This document shows, one piece after another, positions 48,671 through 63,628 of a stretch of DNA of 64,000 nucleotides (its first letter is position 1; each line of letters begins with the position of its first letter). The DNA lies in NCBI GenBank assembly GCA_023014485.1, contig JAJOZX010012042.1:1-64000 (forward strand), written 5' to 3'. The notes below the pieces were generated by a model that had not been told where the DNA came from, did not search any database, and saw only the letters and a list, made by a program, of their open reading frames with translations. The position numbers were made by a program, and so were the translations under genes. The stretch comes from Bathynomus jamesi (Eukaryota; Arthropoda; Malacostraca; Isopoda; Cirolanidae).

Positions 48671-51600
48671 TTTATTTTCCAGCTCTAACCCATCCATATC
48701 CTCCTCTTCGTTATCTTCTCTATCCATATCCTCTGTACCCATATCCTCTGTTCCCATATCCTCTGTAGCCACCATATCTACTCCCATAATATCCTCCATA
48801 TCCACCCCCATAATATCCTCCATATCCACGTCTTCCTCCGCCACCGCCGCCTCCTCTCCCGCCTCCGCCTCCGCTGCCGCCTGCACTCCCTCCGTAATTT
48901 CTGCCTCCAGTTCCACCATTAATAATTATAATAACTTTCCCTACTCTACCGCCTCCACCGCCTCTGTTTCTTCCACGATATGATCCTAGGAAAGGAGTAA
49001 AAACAAGTTTTAAATACATCAAAAGTAGTTTATTCGGGATAAACCTACAAAACGCTACAAAACAATTCAAAGTTATTCACCGCATAAAATACTGAAAATT
49101 ATTTTAAATATATGAAGCCTTCGATAGGAAGAGAAATGTTGATGAATTCAAACGTTTCTTTCATGATGATGGATTTTAAATTTAAATGTTTCAAAATTCG
49201 AAACGGTCACTTATTGTAATACCTTCAAAATATTGTAAGATCTTCGATGTAAAAATTTGCATGAATTGGTCTATTAAATATATTTCACAGTAATGAGACA
49301 AGTGAAATGACTCAGTTGGAGGTAAAATCAAAAATAAAATATACTTAATTTATTGAAATTAAAATGCAAAAGCTTTCGATCAACTCCGTTAGCTTCATCA
49401 AGGTCAGAGGAAGATCGTAGCATTTCAAACAATAGAATATTAACAAATTATACGAATGAAATGTTTAATTTCCATTTGAAATATCTAGTAAACATTTTAA
49501 AATAACTATTATTTATTTCAAAAAGCTAAGTTTGACATGAAATGTCGGGAAGACGTTTCATATATAAAACGAAACGTTTCGTACCATTCAAAGGAGTGGT
49601 TTTTAACTTTTTTATTAATGTTACCACTAGAGCTATCCACAGAAATTAGGATTACCCCGATCAAGAAAAATGGTCAAAAAAACGACAAAAGATGATCTAA
49701 GGAGTGGTTTATTTAAAAATACACAAAATATTGAAAATTTTCCCTCAGTCTGTTACCCCTGAAAAAGGCAAATTACCCCACCCGGGTGGTAATTACCTAC
49801 AGGTTAAGAACCACTGATTTAGAGTGTAGATAGACGAAACTAATTTTGATGATTCCACTGAAAAGGATGAAACTAATAAGTAGGCCTGACCCCACAACAA
49901 TACATTTTCAGCTTACCTTCCGAAGAGCCAGAGCCGGAGTCCGAATCCGAGCTGGAGTCCGAATCCGAGCCGGAATCGGAGTAGTCCGAGTTCGAGTCCG
50001 AGTCCGAGTCTGAACCGCCGCCAAAACCTATAAAATTACAACAGCAAATTTAGGTGTTTATTAAAAGTGACTGAAACCGATATGTAATGTTCATAATACT
50101 GTAGTATAAAAATTATGGGCTTCTATTGAATATATGTATGTATGTATTCTATTGAATGTATGTATGTATGTATGTATGGACGGATGGATGGATGGACATA
50201 AGTATGTATATATACCTTTGGTTAGCTTCCGCCCGAATTGTTCATTCTGACGAAGGTCAAGCTTTTCACTCCACCTTAGACCTACAGTTTAACGTGGAAT
50301 CCGAACCACGCCCCATCAGCAGCCCAGTGTCTTAACCACTAGGCCACCTAGGGTACCCACTTATCTACCAACCACTTTCTTTATTGTGTGGAAGGATGAA
50401 CAGCTGGGTTTTGCTGCGCGCCGGCTGCCGTCGGGTCTCGAACTCGGGGCCGATGGATTCGTAGTCAGCGACGCTAACCACTACACCACCGAGGCACATA
50501 TACAGGGCGTCCCAAAAAAATGTATACACACTTTAAATAATTATAAAGGCAGTGTTTATTAAAATACATTTCATTTTCAAAATGTAATAGAATCTACAGA
50601 CATTATTTAATTGTTTTGTCAACGCCTGTTTTCAAACTGACGTCCGTTCTGGTCCAGGCACTGCTGATAACGCGAAGCAATGGAATCGCAAACATCACGA
50701 AACATTTCGTTTGGTATTTGTGTGCATTCTCGTTCAATGGCTGCTCTCAATTCAGCGACTGTTGCAGGTTTTATAGCGTAGACTTTGTCTTTTAAGTATC
50801 CCCATAAAAAAAAGTCTAGTGGTGTGAGGTCTGGTGAACGCGGAGGGTATTCTACGAAACCCCTTCATCCAATCCACATCCACATCGTGCCAAGTACCAC
50901 TCGCAATACTCCACTCTTCGGTCCGGATCATCTTCATTAATAGCATGGACTAATCTTGGAATGCAACTTTTCCATTGACAGCGCTTCAAAATGCGTTGGA
51001 CAGACGATTCTGAAATTCCTACCTCACGACTCGCTTGCCGCACAGATTTTCTTGGACTTTGGTGATACGTTTCCAGTACTCTTTCTTGCTTTGTGGGGCT
51101 TGTCGATGTCCGTGGTCTTTCGGAACGCTTCTTGTGGACATTCTGAACAGTTCCATCGGCTAATTCCATCTCTAATTCGAGTGATGGTAAGTCGCGTTGG
51201 TGGATCTGTTTGAAACTCCCTCCTAAACTGTCTTTGCACTTCAACTGCGTTTTCACACTTCCAGCAGCATTTTAGAATGAATTTCCTTTGTTCAAAGCTT
51301 AGTCTGACTGCCATTATTAATTCTAATGGGTTTAACTTGGAAAGAAAGAAACATCAATTGAGCTATCAGCTGTTAAAGTGTGTATACATTTTTTTGGGAC
51401 GCCCTGTATGCAGTGGAAACTGTTGTCTTAAAGTTTGTAATGAGAATGGCGCGATTTGTCTGAATACAATTAACTATTTTGCAGTTTTTAACACTATTTG
51501 TAAAGAAATCAACATCTGCAGCAATTTGTGTAGGTATTTATAAAACTTTATGTGTATCTTTATATGTATCTTTACGTGTATGTTTAATGTATATCTTTAT

Positions 51601-52643
51601 GTGTATCTTTAATGTAAATATAATTATTATTTAGAGTAAAAACATTTTGCTCTTGAAAATCTAATCTCTGAATTAATGTTATTTTTTTTTTCTTTTTTCC
51701 TTTGGTAAAATACTTTTGTATCAATACTTTGGTGTATCAATCTTTTTATAATAAATCTTTGTGGTAATGCAAGTCTCCAACAGTTAGATAATACAAGCGA
51801 AAAAATATTTTTACTCGCGCTGTAAAACCCAGTAATAGTCGATTTGATTGCAACTTTAACAATGAATTTTAGCAATTTTAGCAATTTTAGCAATGAATTT
51901 TTGAATGTGTAGATTAACTGTGTTTTGTTTATATAATACAATAATGATAAATCATTTCCTTTTTCTAAATTATATTAAGTTTACACGTTTATAAGAAAGT
52001 GAGTGCATTGTCTATACAGTACATTACTCACCTCCTCTGATATGACCAAGTCCTCCTCCGTGTCCGTGTCCTCCTCCTCCTCCTCCATATCCATGTCCTC
52101 CTCCTCCTCCTCCATGTCCGTGTCCTCCACCTACTGTGGCTCCGCCTCCGCCGCCTCCTCCTCCGCCGCCTCCTCCTCCGCCGCCTCCTCCTCCTCCTCC
52201 TCCTCCTCCTCCTGCTGCTTTGCCTCCAAACGCTGTATAACCTGCCTGTCCAAAACTTATTCCATTTCCAGTTCCTAATCCTATTCCTCGCCCTTCAGAT
52301 AATTCTAGTAATGAAAGTAAAAAAAAGTATGAATTAATTATCAAGTAATTTATAAAGAAAATCATTTTCTGACATTCGCCTTTGGCCCCTCCTTCCTGCA
52401 TTAAAAAAAAATGCTTAAACTTGCGAAACATTTCGCAAATAGTGACCACGTAAACTAATGTAAAAGTAAATGATACCCTTTGTAAAAGGTAAAAGTTGTG
52501 CCCAGATCTGTCTTTCAACAAAGGACTACAAATTTAAATATTTCAAATTTCTTTTGAAAAGTAATTGATTTTTTATTTAAAAAATTTGGGGAAAGGTATT
52601 GGAAGCCATTACATATGCAGGATTTTGCGAAATGTCTCTTTGA

Positions 52644-52687
<44 letters not shown>

Positions 52688-53694
52688 GAAAACTTGAACA
52701 GTAAATCAAAGTGGAAAAAATTTAGAGACATCCTTATGCACGATTGGACATAGTTTGAAGCAACATAGAAAACTATCAATGACGAGCAACCAAAATAATA
52801 GTACTTATTTTAGGCAAAAAATTTAAAATAATTTTATATGTAATTTTTCTAAACTTTTCTAATCTTTCCAAATACTAAAATATACTAAATAACTTTAGTA
52901 GGCCTATATTTTGTTTAATTAGAGGATAAATCCATAAAAAGTTGTCTTTCATTATACGAAGAACAAAAATGTGTCCCAAATTTCAAGATTTTTCAGCGAT
53001 AATTGTTTTTGATGTGTTACGAAGAATATGCGTTAAACTTTACAGAACAATTATTCATTTTAATAAAGGTCTACTGTAAGAGTACTAAAACGTGAACAGT
53101 AATTTCAGTATTAAAATAAAGAAAAGTAATTTATAATGATACAAAAGTGCAGTAAGAGTAGAGCGTATGGAGCGAAAGGTTATCGTGATTCGATGCATTT
53201 ATACATTTATGTTAGGGCCCTGCGAATCACAGTTTTTTTTCGAATCGAATCTCGAATCAAATCATCCCAAACAATTCAAATCGAATCGAATCTCGAATCG
53301 AATCAACTTTACACATATAGATCAGAGTGTTTCTACACCCAATTAGTAATAAGCATAAAATTAATTAAATCTTTTTGAGAACAAAATACAAAGTAAATCC
53401 TTCTTAAAAAATTGTATTAAGTATTTGATGATCAGGAGGAACAATGGTATTAAAGTATAATAAAAGTGTTATTGTACGAGAGATTGGTCTCAGTATATAG
53501 ATTGAATTATAGTCTAAGTAAAAAGAAAAGTGTTTATTTATGAAAGTGTTCTTCAAAATAACATCACTGATGTTGTTTACCGGACTTAATGAAGATTCGG
53601 AAATATCGAATCGGAACCCAAGCTAACGAATCAAATCAAATCCTCTCTCCCGATTCGAAATCAAATCGAATCTCGAAGCTTCGCAGGGCCCTAA

Positions 53695-53766
<72 letters not shown>

Positions 53767-53893
53767 TGCAAACCACAAGGAAAAAGAAAAAAAGAAAAAC
53801 GATTCCAAATCGTTTTGAATTGGAATCGTTTTTCTTTTTCCTTGTGGGTTTGCAGCATTTATCCATTTCACGTGTTTTATTGTGAAATTCATC

Positions 53894-53952
<59 letters not shown>

Positions 53953-54448
53953 AAATATATAATGTATCATCTATATAATGGCGTTGTTATACTGTTTTCG
54001 CAACATCTAGATTTTAAGACCTGAAACGTGCAGCAGTTCACTTCCACGTATCTTCCCAAAACATTCGAAAAATGTGGATTAATACAGAAATCTGAGATAT
54101 CATAAATGCAATAAAATAATTGCGTTTATCTTAACATTCATTGAATAAAACGTTTATGCTTTTTTCTAATTTCTTTTTGTTTGAAAAGGTAAAAGTCGAA
54201 ATTTTGAAATACTATTTTTATGAATTATAAAAAGTGTATTTGGTTATATTTTGTAGTATCATACATTGAAAAATTTGTCTGCCATGCAAAGAAAACTAAG
54301 TTGTTTGTGGCATGCTATATATATATATATTGATATTTTTATTTCAGAAACTGCATATTAATAACATACAAATAACTTAAAAACACGAAGAAACATTTTT
54401 ACCTGAGAAGACTGAAAGTAGAATGCAACCCGATATCAGGAGCTTTAA
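48671..54448 (-). CDS. Array gene copy I': secreted Gly/His-rich, Ser/Asp-rich, Gly/Tyr-rich protein (no exon 1)
   Basis: Minus-strand exons: 54403-54448 ([15 protein letters not shown]), 52032-52304 (91 codons, [20 protein letters not shown] then poly-Gly and [18 protein letters not shown]), 49917-50027 (37 codons, Ser/Asp-rich), 48720-48985 (Gly-rich, ending [13 protein letters not shown], stop TAG). AATAAA at 48671-48676. All phases agree. Exon 3 is 18 nt shorter and exon 5 is 9 nt shorter than in copy I, both in-frame changes in repeats. Reading frames thus remain open since the duplication even though exon 1 is missing upstream (54.5-57.1 kb lacks the ATG/GTGAGT exon and its TATA box). 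Either a distant or new promoter is used or the copy is silent. Confidence 0.6.
49594..49816. mobile_element. hAT-like MITE in intron 4 of copy I'
   Basis: Copy of 6707-6931 with the same end changes. Confidence 0.6.
50216..50499 (-). mobile_element. Two adjacent tRNA-derived SINEs
   Basis: Copy of 7342-7622. A boxes GGCCTAGTGGTTA and GGTGTAGTGGTTA on the minus strand, B boxes GGTTCGGATTCC and GAGTTCGAGACCC (one change from unit I). Confidence 0.6.
50503..51406 (-). mobile_element. Mariner-family deletion derivative, second copy
   Basis: Copy of 7626-8529, same length (904 bp), same internal deletion and frame breaks, a few substitutions (for example a Gly/Glu change in the KKRSGRPRT motif). 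It was therefore present before the large duplication. Confidence 0.85.
53212..53859. mobile_element. MITE (53212-53694) and hairpin (53763-53859), second copies
   Basis: Same TTAGGGCCCTGCGAA ends and GCTGCAAACC.ACAAGG hairpin arms as at 10354-10963. The (TA)n between them has expanded to about 65 bp and one hairpin arm has lost a C. Confidence 0.7.
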
Positions 54449-55096
54449 CTGGAATAAAGCCAGGAACAAATATTAGAGAATCTTCGAGTAAATTTTTATA
54501 TAAAATTTCTGATGACATAGTATCGTCATATTTTTAACGCTAAATTGTCACTCACACTGTATCATATTGCTGTTACTTGTTACGAAGAATGATTAGAATC
54601 TAACAAACGATCTAACAACCTAACAATCTAACAAACGATCTAACAACCTAACAATCTAACAAACGAATTTATCTACAGATAAGTATGTAGATACACAATT
54701 GTTTCATTATTAAGAAAATTATCTGAGTTCAAACTTGCATGAAACATTTTTCTCTAGGAACCGAGGAAACAACCAACAATATAACATCAGTATGATAACT
54801 TTACAATACCATTTCTTGGTAGATCAGTGAAGTTAAGGAAGTAACAATGGGTCATTTTACTGGTTGAATTGGTGACCGAACTCACTGTAAACCCTATTAA
54901 ATCCTATTAAACCTTATTAACCCTCTCATTTTAGTTACATTTCAGATGTTTAATTCAAAGGCCATTCATTACGAGTGAGTTAGGTTACACCGTCAGATGT
55001 CTATTTATCATTCATTTCTAACTTCTGACATGTTGTTCGGTCAAATTCGGTTAAACAAACTGTAAATGAAGGTGTATAAATTACGTCTTTCAGTTA

Positions 55097-55154
<58 letters not shown>

Positions 55155-55589
55155 TATATCAGGGCTGTGCAGGTCTATCACTTCCGGGTCGGGTTCGGGT
55201 CTGGGTCATTTTTTTAAATTTACTTTCGGGTCCGGGTCATTTTTCTAATTTACTTTCGGATCCTGGTCTGGGTCCGGATCGGACCCGAAAGTTCACTTTC
55301 AGGTCCTGTCGGGTCTTTCAGTATATGACCCGGGTCTGCGTCGGGTTCATTATTAAAAATGTAATAATTATGAATAATCTGGTATAGGATAGGTAATAAG
55401 ACTGCTACCATAGCTACATTAACATGTTTTCTGAAACAGAGTAAAACATTATATGGCTATACGGTAGTAACCTAACCATATATATATATATATATATTTA
55501 TTTAATCCGATTTTGGAAATGTTTGAAAGTAGGTGTATTAATTGTATTAATATTTAATAGTAACTTGGTATAGTTATACACGCACTGCT
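54449..55589. other. Unit I' end and junction DNA
   Basis: Copy of 12604-13683. The CTAACAAACGATCTAACAAC VNTR has one extra repeat (54597-54665), (TA)n at 55098-55150, the GGGTC-rich block at 55160-55350. No exon 1. Confidence 0.5.
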
Positions 55590-56303
55590 AAGGGGGATGA
55601 GCCACTTCAGCCCGCCACTTCAGCGCCGACGTTTCAGCGCCGCCATTTCAGCGCCAGGCCACTTCAGCGCCAGACTATTCAGCGACGGGCCCTTTCAGCG
55701 CCGGTCATTTTCTCTGTTGTTTTTATTGACTATACTTGTTTTGACTTTACTTGTTTTATTAACATTACTTGTTGTTATTAACTTTGTATAATGTTCATTT
55801 GGTTTTGGTTATGGTACTTTATTTTCCTTCCATTATAAAAAAATTAGTGTTGGGATTAGGTTAGGTTAGGTTTGGTTAGGTTAGGTTAGGTTAAAAACAG
55901 CCCGCCGCAGGCGTTAACCGTAGTTACCCGGCTTCAAGTTAGGTTAGGTTAGGTTAGGTTAAGAATTTATTCATATTACTAATGATGTAATTTCAGAATA
56001 TTTTGCTCCCAACACTTATATCATTTTTCCTTTTTTTATTTCAGAATTTGTGAACCCTTTATTTTCCTTCCATTATAAAAAAAAATTAGTACCTGCACAT
56101 AAAATAAAAAAATTGAATGAATTATTTTCATTAGATATATCGATCCTTAGCCTGCACATTTTATTGAGTTGTCTTGAAACTATTGTGGCGGGCGCTGAAA
56201 GGGCCCGTCGCTGAATAGTCTGGCGCTGAAGTGGCCTGGCGCTGAAATGGCGGCGCTGAAACGTCGGCGCTGAAGTGGCGGCGCTGAATCGTACGCTACC
56301 CTT
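55590..56303. mobile_element. Foldback element with TTCAGCGCC repeats, better-preserved copy
   Basis: Both arms keep five TTCAGCGCC-type repeats in matching order (the right arm of the 13.7-kb copy has lost one). Exact GCT at both borders (55587-55589, 56304-56306). TTAGG tracts at 55856-55892 and 55938-55961. Confidence 0.7.
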
Positions 56304-59300
56304 GCTAAGGGGCAAAGTACGATGTATGATTGCTCTCTTCAGCCCCCTTATTCTAAATTTTAATTAATTTTGTGAAAACAAATTCTATATTTTTTTGAGT
56401 GAACTCAAATGGAAATTATCATCTTCTTGCATTAAAATTAAATACTTTGTTTATCTTAAAAAACAAAAATAAAACCGATAATATGAAATAATTAAAGTCA
56501 TTTGGGAGTAATATTGTCTTTATATTTTGAGGGCAACATATTCTGTGAACTCCTTTAAAACAGATATTGATATAGCGGCATAGCCTATACTTATTTCTCC
56601 TAGAATCTAGATTGAAAGTTGTAGCAATACAGGAAAGAGATTTGTGAATTTTTAACTGATTTTTTTATTTTCAATATAAAGTTATAAAATTATAAAGTTT
56701 CAGAACAACAAAGACCCTAGGATCCACTCATGGCTGGTCTACCTAACTGCGTTCGTAATTGTGTATTGCGCATGTCCTCCGTGGTGGCAGAGTGGTTCCG
56801 AACCACAAGAACATAAGAACATGAGAAATTTTTATAGTAGGCACACTACGGGCCACTTCGGCCCATCGAGGTGGCTCCACTATGTAAAAACTGCCTGTAC
56901 ATTGGCAACAACCAATTTTTACAAAACTAAATAATTATCAATTTAAAAATAATTAATTATCAATTAAAAACTAAAGATAGAATTTCTCGATCCAGAGGAT
57001 CAAGTCATAATAGACTACTATCCACAAATGTGTTACACTCTATATCTATTTATAACCGACATGCAAATATATAATTACCCCAGGCGGATAATTCACCCTT
57101 TTTCAGGGTGTAAAGAGCTGACGTCACTCTCTAAAAAGAAAGCCGAGTTATGGTTCCACTAAAGTTTTGTTATTCTTTCCTAAACTCTTATCAGATATTC
57201 CAAAGAAGAGGAATTTCAAAGTACGTCCTTTGAAAATTCTGTCCTTTATTTAAAACGAGTATGGGCAGAGAATGCTTCAGATTATGAAACCGATGTTGCT
57301 TATAAACAAACTTAAAAGACATTTTATCATAAAGTATACTCGTAATAAAATGCAAACTTTGTGTTTCATTCATTTCAATATTCCTACGTCATTTATACCA
57401 CACCATGGTTGCCTTGGCTTTTTCTTATTTATAGCCATTCCTCACGTTCTTTACAAAATATAATAGTTACCCAAGAACTTATGAAAGAAGTAAAGTACAA
57501 ACATGACAAAAGTATAATTTAATAATGCATTAAATTAATGTAATATCGTAATTATTATGTATTGCATAATGCTAATTTACAACTGTGTTTTAAAATTCTT
57601 GAGAGATACTAAAAAACGAGATGGCCATCTAATTGGACATTTTATGTGAACATTTTCTCCGTGGTTGGCTCTTTTCGTGTCACTTGTTTCCTTAAATTCC
57701 TCCGATAACTTTCGAAGTGGGGTTGACTGAAGTGACGTTAGTGGAATAAGTAAACAACGAATTGCTTATTGATTATTAAAGCTAAACCTAAAATAAAAAT
57801 TGAATTCGCAGCACTGGCAAAGGACATATTCATCTCAAATTATGTGAGAGGTGTTACAAAAGTCGTAGTGTATCCGCAAAAGAAAACTGGAAAATCCGGT
57901 TTGTTAGTTGCAACGTTGTATTCATATTTTTAGCATTACTTCAGATCATCGTTGCCTCAAGAATTTTCATTGTATCCGAAGAAGTCAAAGCTTGTATCGC
58001 AAGCGCTGCATTTGATGTGGCGTTGCGTTTGTTTGCTGATGTCGTTCGCAACGTCGAGCGTCAGCTCAATAATTATAAAGTCGATGTCGATGGTCTGTAC
58101 AGTTCCATTAACCTGACGTGAATAAGCGAAACTTTGGAAATTTCCGTGAACAGTGCTCAGATATAGTTTGCCAAAAATCCTAAAATCCCTAAACACCTGC
58201 TTTCCCCGACACCTCCAACGAAAAAAAAACACGACTTCTTCAACACTCCATATTTTGAAAAAAAACAAAACAATATCCTTCGATATTTTCAAAGGACAAT
58301 TTGTTAACTCTTCCCTCAAAATTCCATACTACTTTCAAAAGTACAATTTTTTACAGTTAGACTCACTGGTAGTGATTCCCAAACGGTGGGTCGCGACCCC
58401 ACGGATCGTAGTTTGTTTACCCCTGTAGTAGTGATTTGTGCGCAAAAAACCCAAAAAAGTCGCTTCCTGAGTTTCTTTACCCCTGTAGGATGATAAGGGG
58501 TCGCGCCGCCCTAGCATTACGACACGATGGTCGTAGGGCAAATCCGGCTGAGAAACACGGAGTTAGAGTGTATGACGAACTCGCAAAACATGTCTGTCAC
58601 TTAACAAAGGATAAGTGAGAATATAGTTCATTGCGATAACAATTATTATAATTACGAAATTAAAACAAGTTGGAGGAAAAAAAGCACAAAAAGTATGAAA
58701 TAAGATGTATATTAAATAATATATTAAATAAATATAATTTATATGCGATAATCCATGTTTCGCTTCATATTCCAATTGATCAGTACTCAGAAGGCAAAGA
58801 TATGATGTATTTCTGGGTACCTGTGGGTAGAGAAGAAGGAGATTTTATGATTAGCACATAAAAAAAATGAACATGTAGTAGATTTACTTTCAGTAAAAAG
58901 AGTACAGTTACACAAAAAAGTTACATTTATTAATTAAAGAAGTCCTATAAATGATCAAGTTTAGAGTGTACTTTTCACATAAATAAAACAAAAAATATTA
59001 TTTCATTATGTTTTAAAAGCTATATTAAGAAGTACATCTGCGAGCAGAATAGTGTTTTGATCATTCTCGTTAAAGCTCTGTACGTAAATATTTATAGAGA
59101 GAAAAAATGCCACGGTTAACTGTTTTATAAGAATCATTGTTACTGAAAAAATACAGTATAATTACAGAGTGATGTGTGTTGAGGCATTTGCTGTAAATCT
59201 ATGTACTGTAATTATTGTTTCGATTAACGATGATATTCCAAACGGTAAATTTCCCTGTAATTCCCATTGAAATTTATTCATTTAAGAAATTATCATAATT

Positions 59301-60249
59301 AATCTATATTAGCAATTGAATAGCCCCAATTTACTTTTCAAATTATGAACATATCGTAAACTTTTATCTCTCAGGTTTTATAGAAATTATTGTGGTAATA
59401 ATTACAACCAATTACTACCAATTACTACCAGTAACCAATAATAACTACTAATGACGTTCGCGCAAACACAGTCCTCTTTATAACATTTATCGGTAAGAAA
59501 AATTACGACAATTCTTTGTCACGCAAATTAAATTCGACCATTTCCAGGTTCGGGTTTGACGAACGGGACAAGTTCTCCCAATAAAACTTTGCTTTTTTAA
59601 ATTTTTGTGGGTTGTATCGTTTTATATATATACACTATATATGTGTATATACTCTATATATATACAATATAGTTATACCCCGGTTTTCGCAACAGTTATG
59701 TTCCTCAGACTCATTACGAATAGCGAAATTGCGAATAAGGAATCATTTTTTTCCTATATAAATACATGTTTTATGGAGGGATACGTTCCGGTGGCCATTT
59801 TTCAGAAGGTAAGATGTCTGGATACGTTCCCATACGATACATAAAAGCAAGTATAAGACACAAATACAGACCTGTATTAGCATAGTAAGTTATGAATAAC
59901 ATCAATAAAAGAATAAAAGTACCTATACTGTACTTTTATTTCCTGAAACCACCCCTGACTGGGGTCAAACCACCCCCGACTCGTACTGAAAGTTTCACCA
60001 CCCCTGCTTTCACCTTCACCAACGACTTTCTTCCTCACATCTCGCCACAAAGACCGTGCCTTTTCTTAAATAATGGCCTGCGATACGGGCATGCTACGCT
60101 GCGTTTGGTAGCAGGCGGAATTGTGAATTATTTTTCCCCTTATCTGGCATTGCGAATAACGGAGCTGGGTTTGCGAATAGCGGAATCTGGTGTCAAAAAA
60201 TATATTACGTATAAGCGAAGCTACGAATATTGAAGCTATGAATAACGGG
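56304..60249. other. Junction DNA and unit II' body
   Basis: Copy of 14383-18336: SINE-like piece at about 56695-56885, conserved frame at 57957-58319, hAT-like start near 58375, and the unit II-specific segment at 59600-60245. No intact gene. Confidence 0.45.
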
Positions 60250-60400
<151 letters not shown>

Positions 60401-60424
60401 CAATGGAAAGATAATTGCGCCAGT

Positions 60425-62488
60425 TTAAATTACCTTTATTTTCCAAATCCACCCCATCCATTCCTCCTCTTCCGTATCCTCTTCACCCATATCCTCTGCA
60501 GCCAACATATCTAGCCAAAATAATAAATACGTCGGCCGAGGCGGTGACGATAGTATTCTTCGATAGGAAGAGAAATGTTGATGAATTAAAACGTTTTTTT
60601 CATGACGATGGATTTTAAATTTAAATGTTTCAAATTTCGAAACGGTCACTTATTGTAATACCTTCAAAATATTGTAATATCTTCAATGTAAAAATTTACA
60701 TGAATTGGTCTTTAAATATGTTTCACAGTAGTGAGACAAGTGAAATGACTCATTTGGAGGTAAAATCAAAGATGAAATATACTTAATTTATTGAAATTAA
60801 ATGCAAAAGCTTTCGATCAACTCCGTTACCTTCATCAAGGTAAGATGAAGATCGAAGTATTTCAAACAATAGAAAATTAACTCATCATGCAAATGAAATG
60901 TTTAATTTCCACTCTATACGTATTTGAAATACTTAAGCAACGTTTTTAGATATTTGAAATATCTAGTAAACATTTCAAAATAACTATTATTCATTTCAAA
61001 AAGCTAAGTTCAATATGAAATGTCGAGTAGACGTTTCATATATCTAACGAAACGTCTAGTGCCATTTAGAACAGTGGTTCGTAACCTTTTTATCATTGTT
61101 ACCCCTGGAGCTATCCACAGAAATTAGGATTACCCCGATCACGAAAAATAGTCAAACAACGACAAAAAGATAATCTGAAAAATAATTTGTTTAATAATAC
61201 CAAAAAATATTGAAAATTCTCCCCAACCCTGTTACCCCTTGAAAACGCAGAATTACCCCATCCTGGTGATAATTACCCCTAGGTTAAGAACCACTGAATT
61301 GGAATGTAGATAGACGAAACTAATTTTGATGATTCCACTGAAAAGGATGAAACTCATAAATAATCCTGACCCCACAACAGTACATTTGCAGCTTACCTTC
61401 ACTAGAGTCGTCCCAGTCGGAAGAGGAGTCGTCCGAGTCGGAAGAGGAGTCCGAGTCGGAATAGGACCCCGAGTCCGAATCGTAGTCAAAACCTAAAAAA
61501 TTACAACGGCAATTTACGTGTTAACTGGAAGCGACTGAAACTGACATGTAATAGTATAAAAATTATGAGCTTCTATTAAATGTGTGTATGCATGTATGCA
61601 TGTGTGTGTGTCTGTATGTATGTATATATGTACGTACGTATGTATATATGCAGTGGAAACTGTTGTATTAAAGTTTATAATGAGAATGGCGAGATTTGTC
61701 TGAATAAAATGAATGTTTTTGCAGTTTTTAACACTATTTATATAAGAATCAAGATCACCAGCAATGTGTGTAAGTATTTATAAAGCTTTATTTGTATCTT
61801 TATATGTATCTTTATGTGTATCTTTACGTGTATGTTTAATGTGCATCTTTATGTGTATCTTTATGTGTATCTTTACTTGTATCTTTATGCATATTTATGT
61901 GGGTATCTTTAATGTAAATATAATCCTTATTTAGAGTAAAAAACGTTTTGCTCTTAAAGATCTAATCTCTCGATTAATGCTATCTTTTTTTAACTTTTTT
62001 CCTTTGGTAAAATACTTTTGTATCAATAGTTTGGTGTATCAATCGTTTTATAATAAATCTTTGTGGGAATGCAAGTCTCCAATAGTTAGATAATACAAAC
62101 GAAAAAAAAATTTTTCCTCACGCTTTGAGAGCATTTTTAGCAATGAATTTTAGCAATTTTAGCAATGAATTTTTAAATGTGTAGATTTAACTGTGTTTTG
62201 TTTATATAATATAATAATGATAAATCATTTCCTTTTTCTAAATTATATTAAGTTTACACGTGTATAAGATAGTGAATGCATTGTCTATACATTACTCACG
62301 TGGATATCCTCCTCTTCTGCGTTGACCCATACTTCCTGCATTAAAAAAAATACTTAAAAAAACAAAGGACTACAAATTTAAATATTTCAAATTTCTCTCG
62401 AAAAGTAATTGATTTTTTTATTTAAAAAATTTGGGGAAAGGTGTTGGTAGCAATTATATGTGCAGGATTGAGCCAAATGTCTCTTTCA

Positions 62489-62523
<35 letters not shown>

Positions 62524-63473
62524 TATTATTATTGAAAACTACGAAAAATAAATCACAGTGGAAAAAGTTCACAGAAATCCTTATACACGATTTGATTTAG
62601 TTTGAAGGGACATAGAAAAGTATTAATGACGATCAACCAACATAATATTATTTATTTTAGGCAAAAATTTTAAATAATTTATGTGTAATTTTTCTAAACT
62701 TCTCAAATACTAAAATATACTAAAGAACCGATCACCTGAAGATCATGGACCCCAGCCTTCTTTAGTCAGCCTTATAAAGCTAACTAACAAAGACTGGGGG
62801 CCCTGATCTTCAGGTGATCCTAAATAACTTTAGTATATTTTGTTTAATTAAGAGGATAAATCCATAAAAGTCTTCTTTCGTTATACAAAGAGCAGAAATG
62901 TGTCCCATAGTTTAAGACTTTTCAGCGATAATTGTTCTTGATGTGTTACGAAGAATATGCGTTAAACTTTACAGAACAATTATCCATTTTAATAAAGGTC
63001 TACTGTAAGAGTACTAAAACGTGAACAGTAATTTTAATATTAAAATAAAGAAAAGTAATTTATAATGATAACAAAAATGCAATAAGAGGAGGGCGTATGG
63101 AGCGAAAGGTTATCGTGATTCCATGCATTTATATATATATAAATGGGGTTGTTTTACTTCTTTCGCGACATCAAGAATTTAAGATCTGAAACGTGCAGCA
63201 GTTCACTTCCACGAATTTTCCAAACATTCGAAAAATTTAGATTAATACAGAAATCTCAGACATATAATAAATGCAATAAAATAATTACAATTATCTTAAC
63301 ATTCATTGAATAAAAGGACTATGCTTTTTTCTAATTTTTTTTGTTTGAAAGGGTAAAAATCAAAATTTTGAACGACTATTTTCCTGAATTATAAAAACTG
63401 TATTTGTTTATATTTTGTAGTACATTGAATATTTTGTTTGCCAGGCAAAGAAAACTAAGTTATTTGTGGCCTG

Positions 63474-63515
<42 letters not shown>

Positions 63516-63628
63516 ATATTTTTATTTCAGAAACTGCATATTAATAACATACAATTAACTTAAGAAGAAGAAACATTTTTACCTGAGAAGACTGAAAGTA
63601 GAATGCAACCAACTATCAGGAGCTTAAA
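60425..63628 (-). CDS. Array gene copy II': short Arg-rich plus Ser/Asp-rich secreted protein
   Basis: Exons in the window: 63583-63628 ([15 protein letters not shown]), 62300-62335 (12 codons, GSMGQRRRGGYPR, one codon fewer than copy II), 61397-61492 (Ser/Asp-rich, identical length to copy II), last exon from 60510. Exon 1 would lie right of the window. In the last exon a 2-nt deletion near 60460 changes the acidic frame after EEDTEEEE and gives [11 protein letters not shown] and a stop (60425-60427), about 10 nt past the AATAAA (60435-60440), so whether the stop is in the mRNA depends on the cleavage point. The basic tripeptide RRR could be a processing site. Confidence 0.5.
61072..61296. 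mobile_element. hAT-like MITE in intron 4 of copy II'
   Basis: Copy of 19199-19423 with the same ends and flanks. Confidence 0.65.
62730..62819. mobile_element. Hairpin insertion, second copy
   Basis: Copy of 20861-20949 with one extra T in the loop and one substitution. Confidence 0.7.
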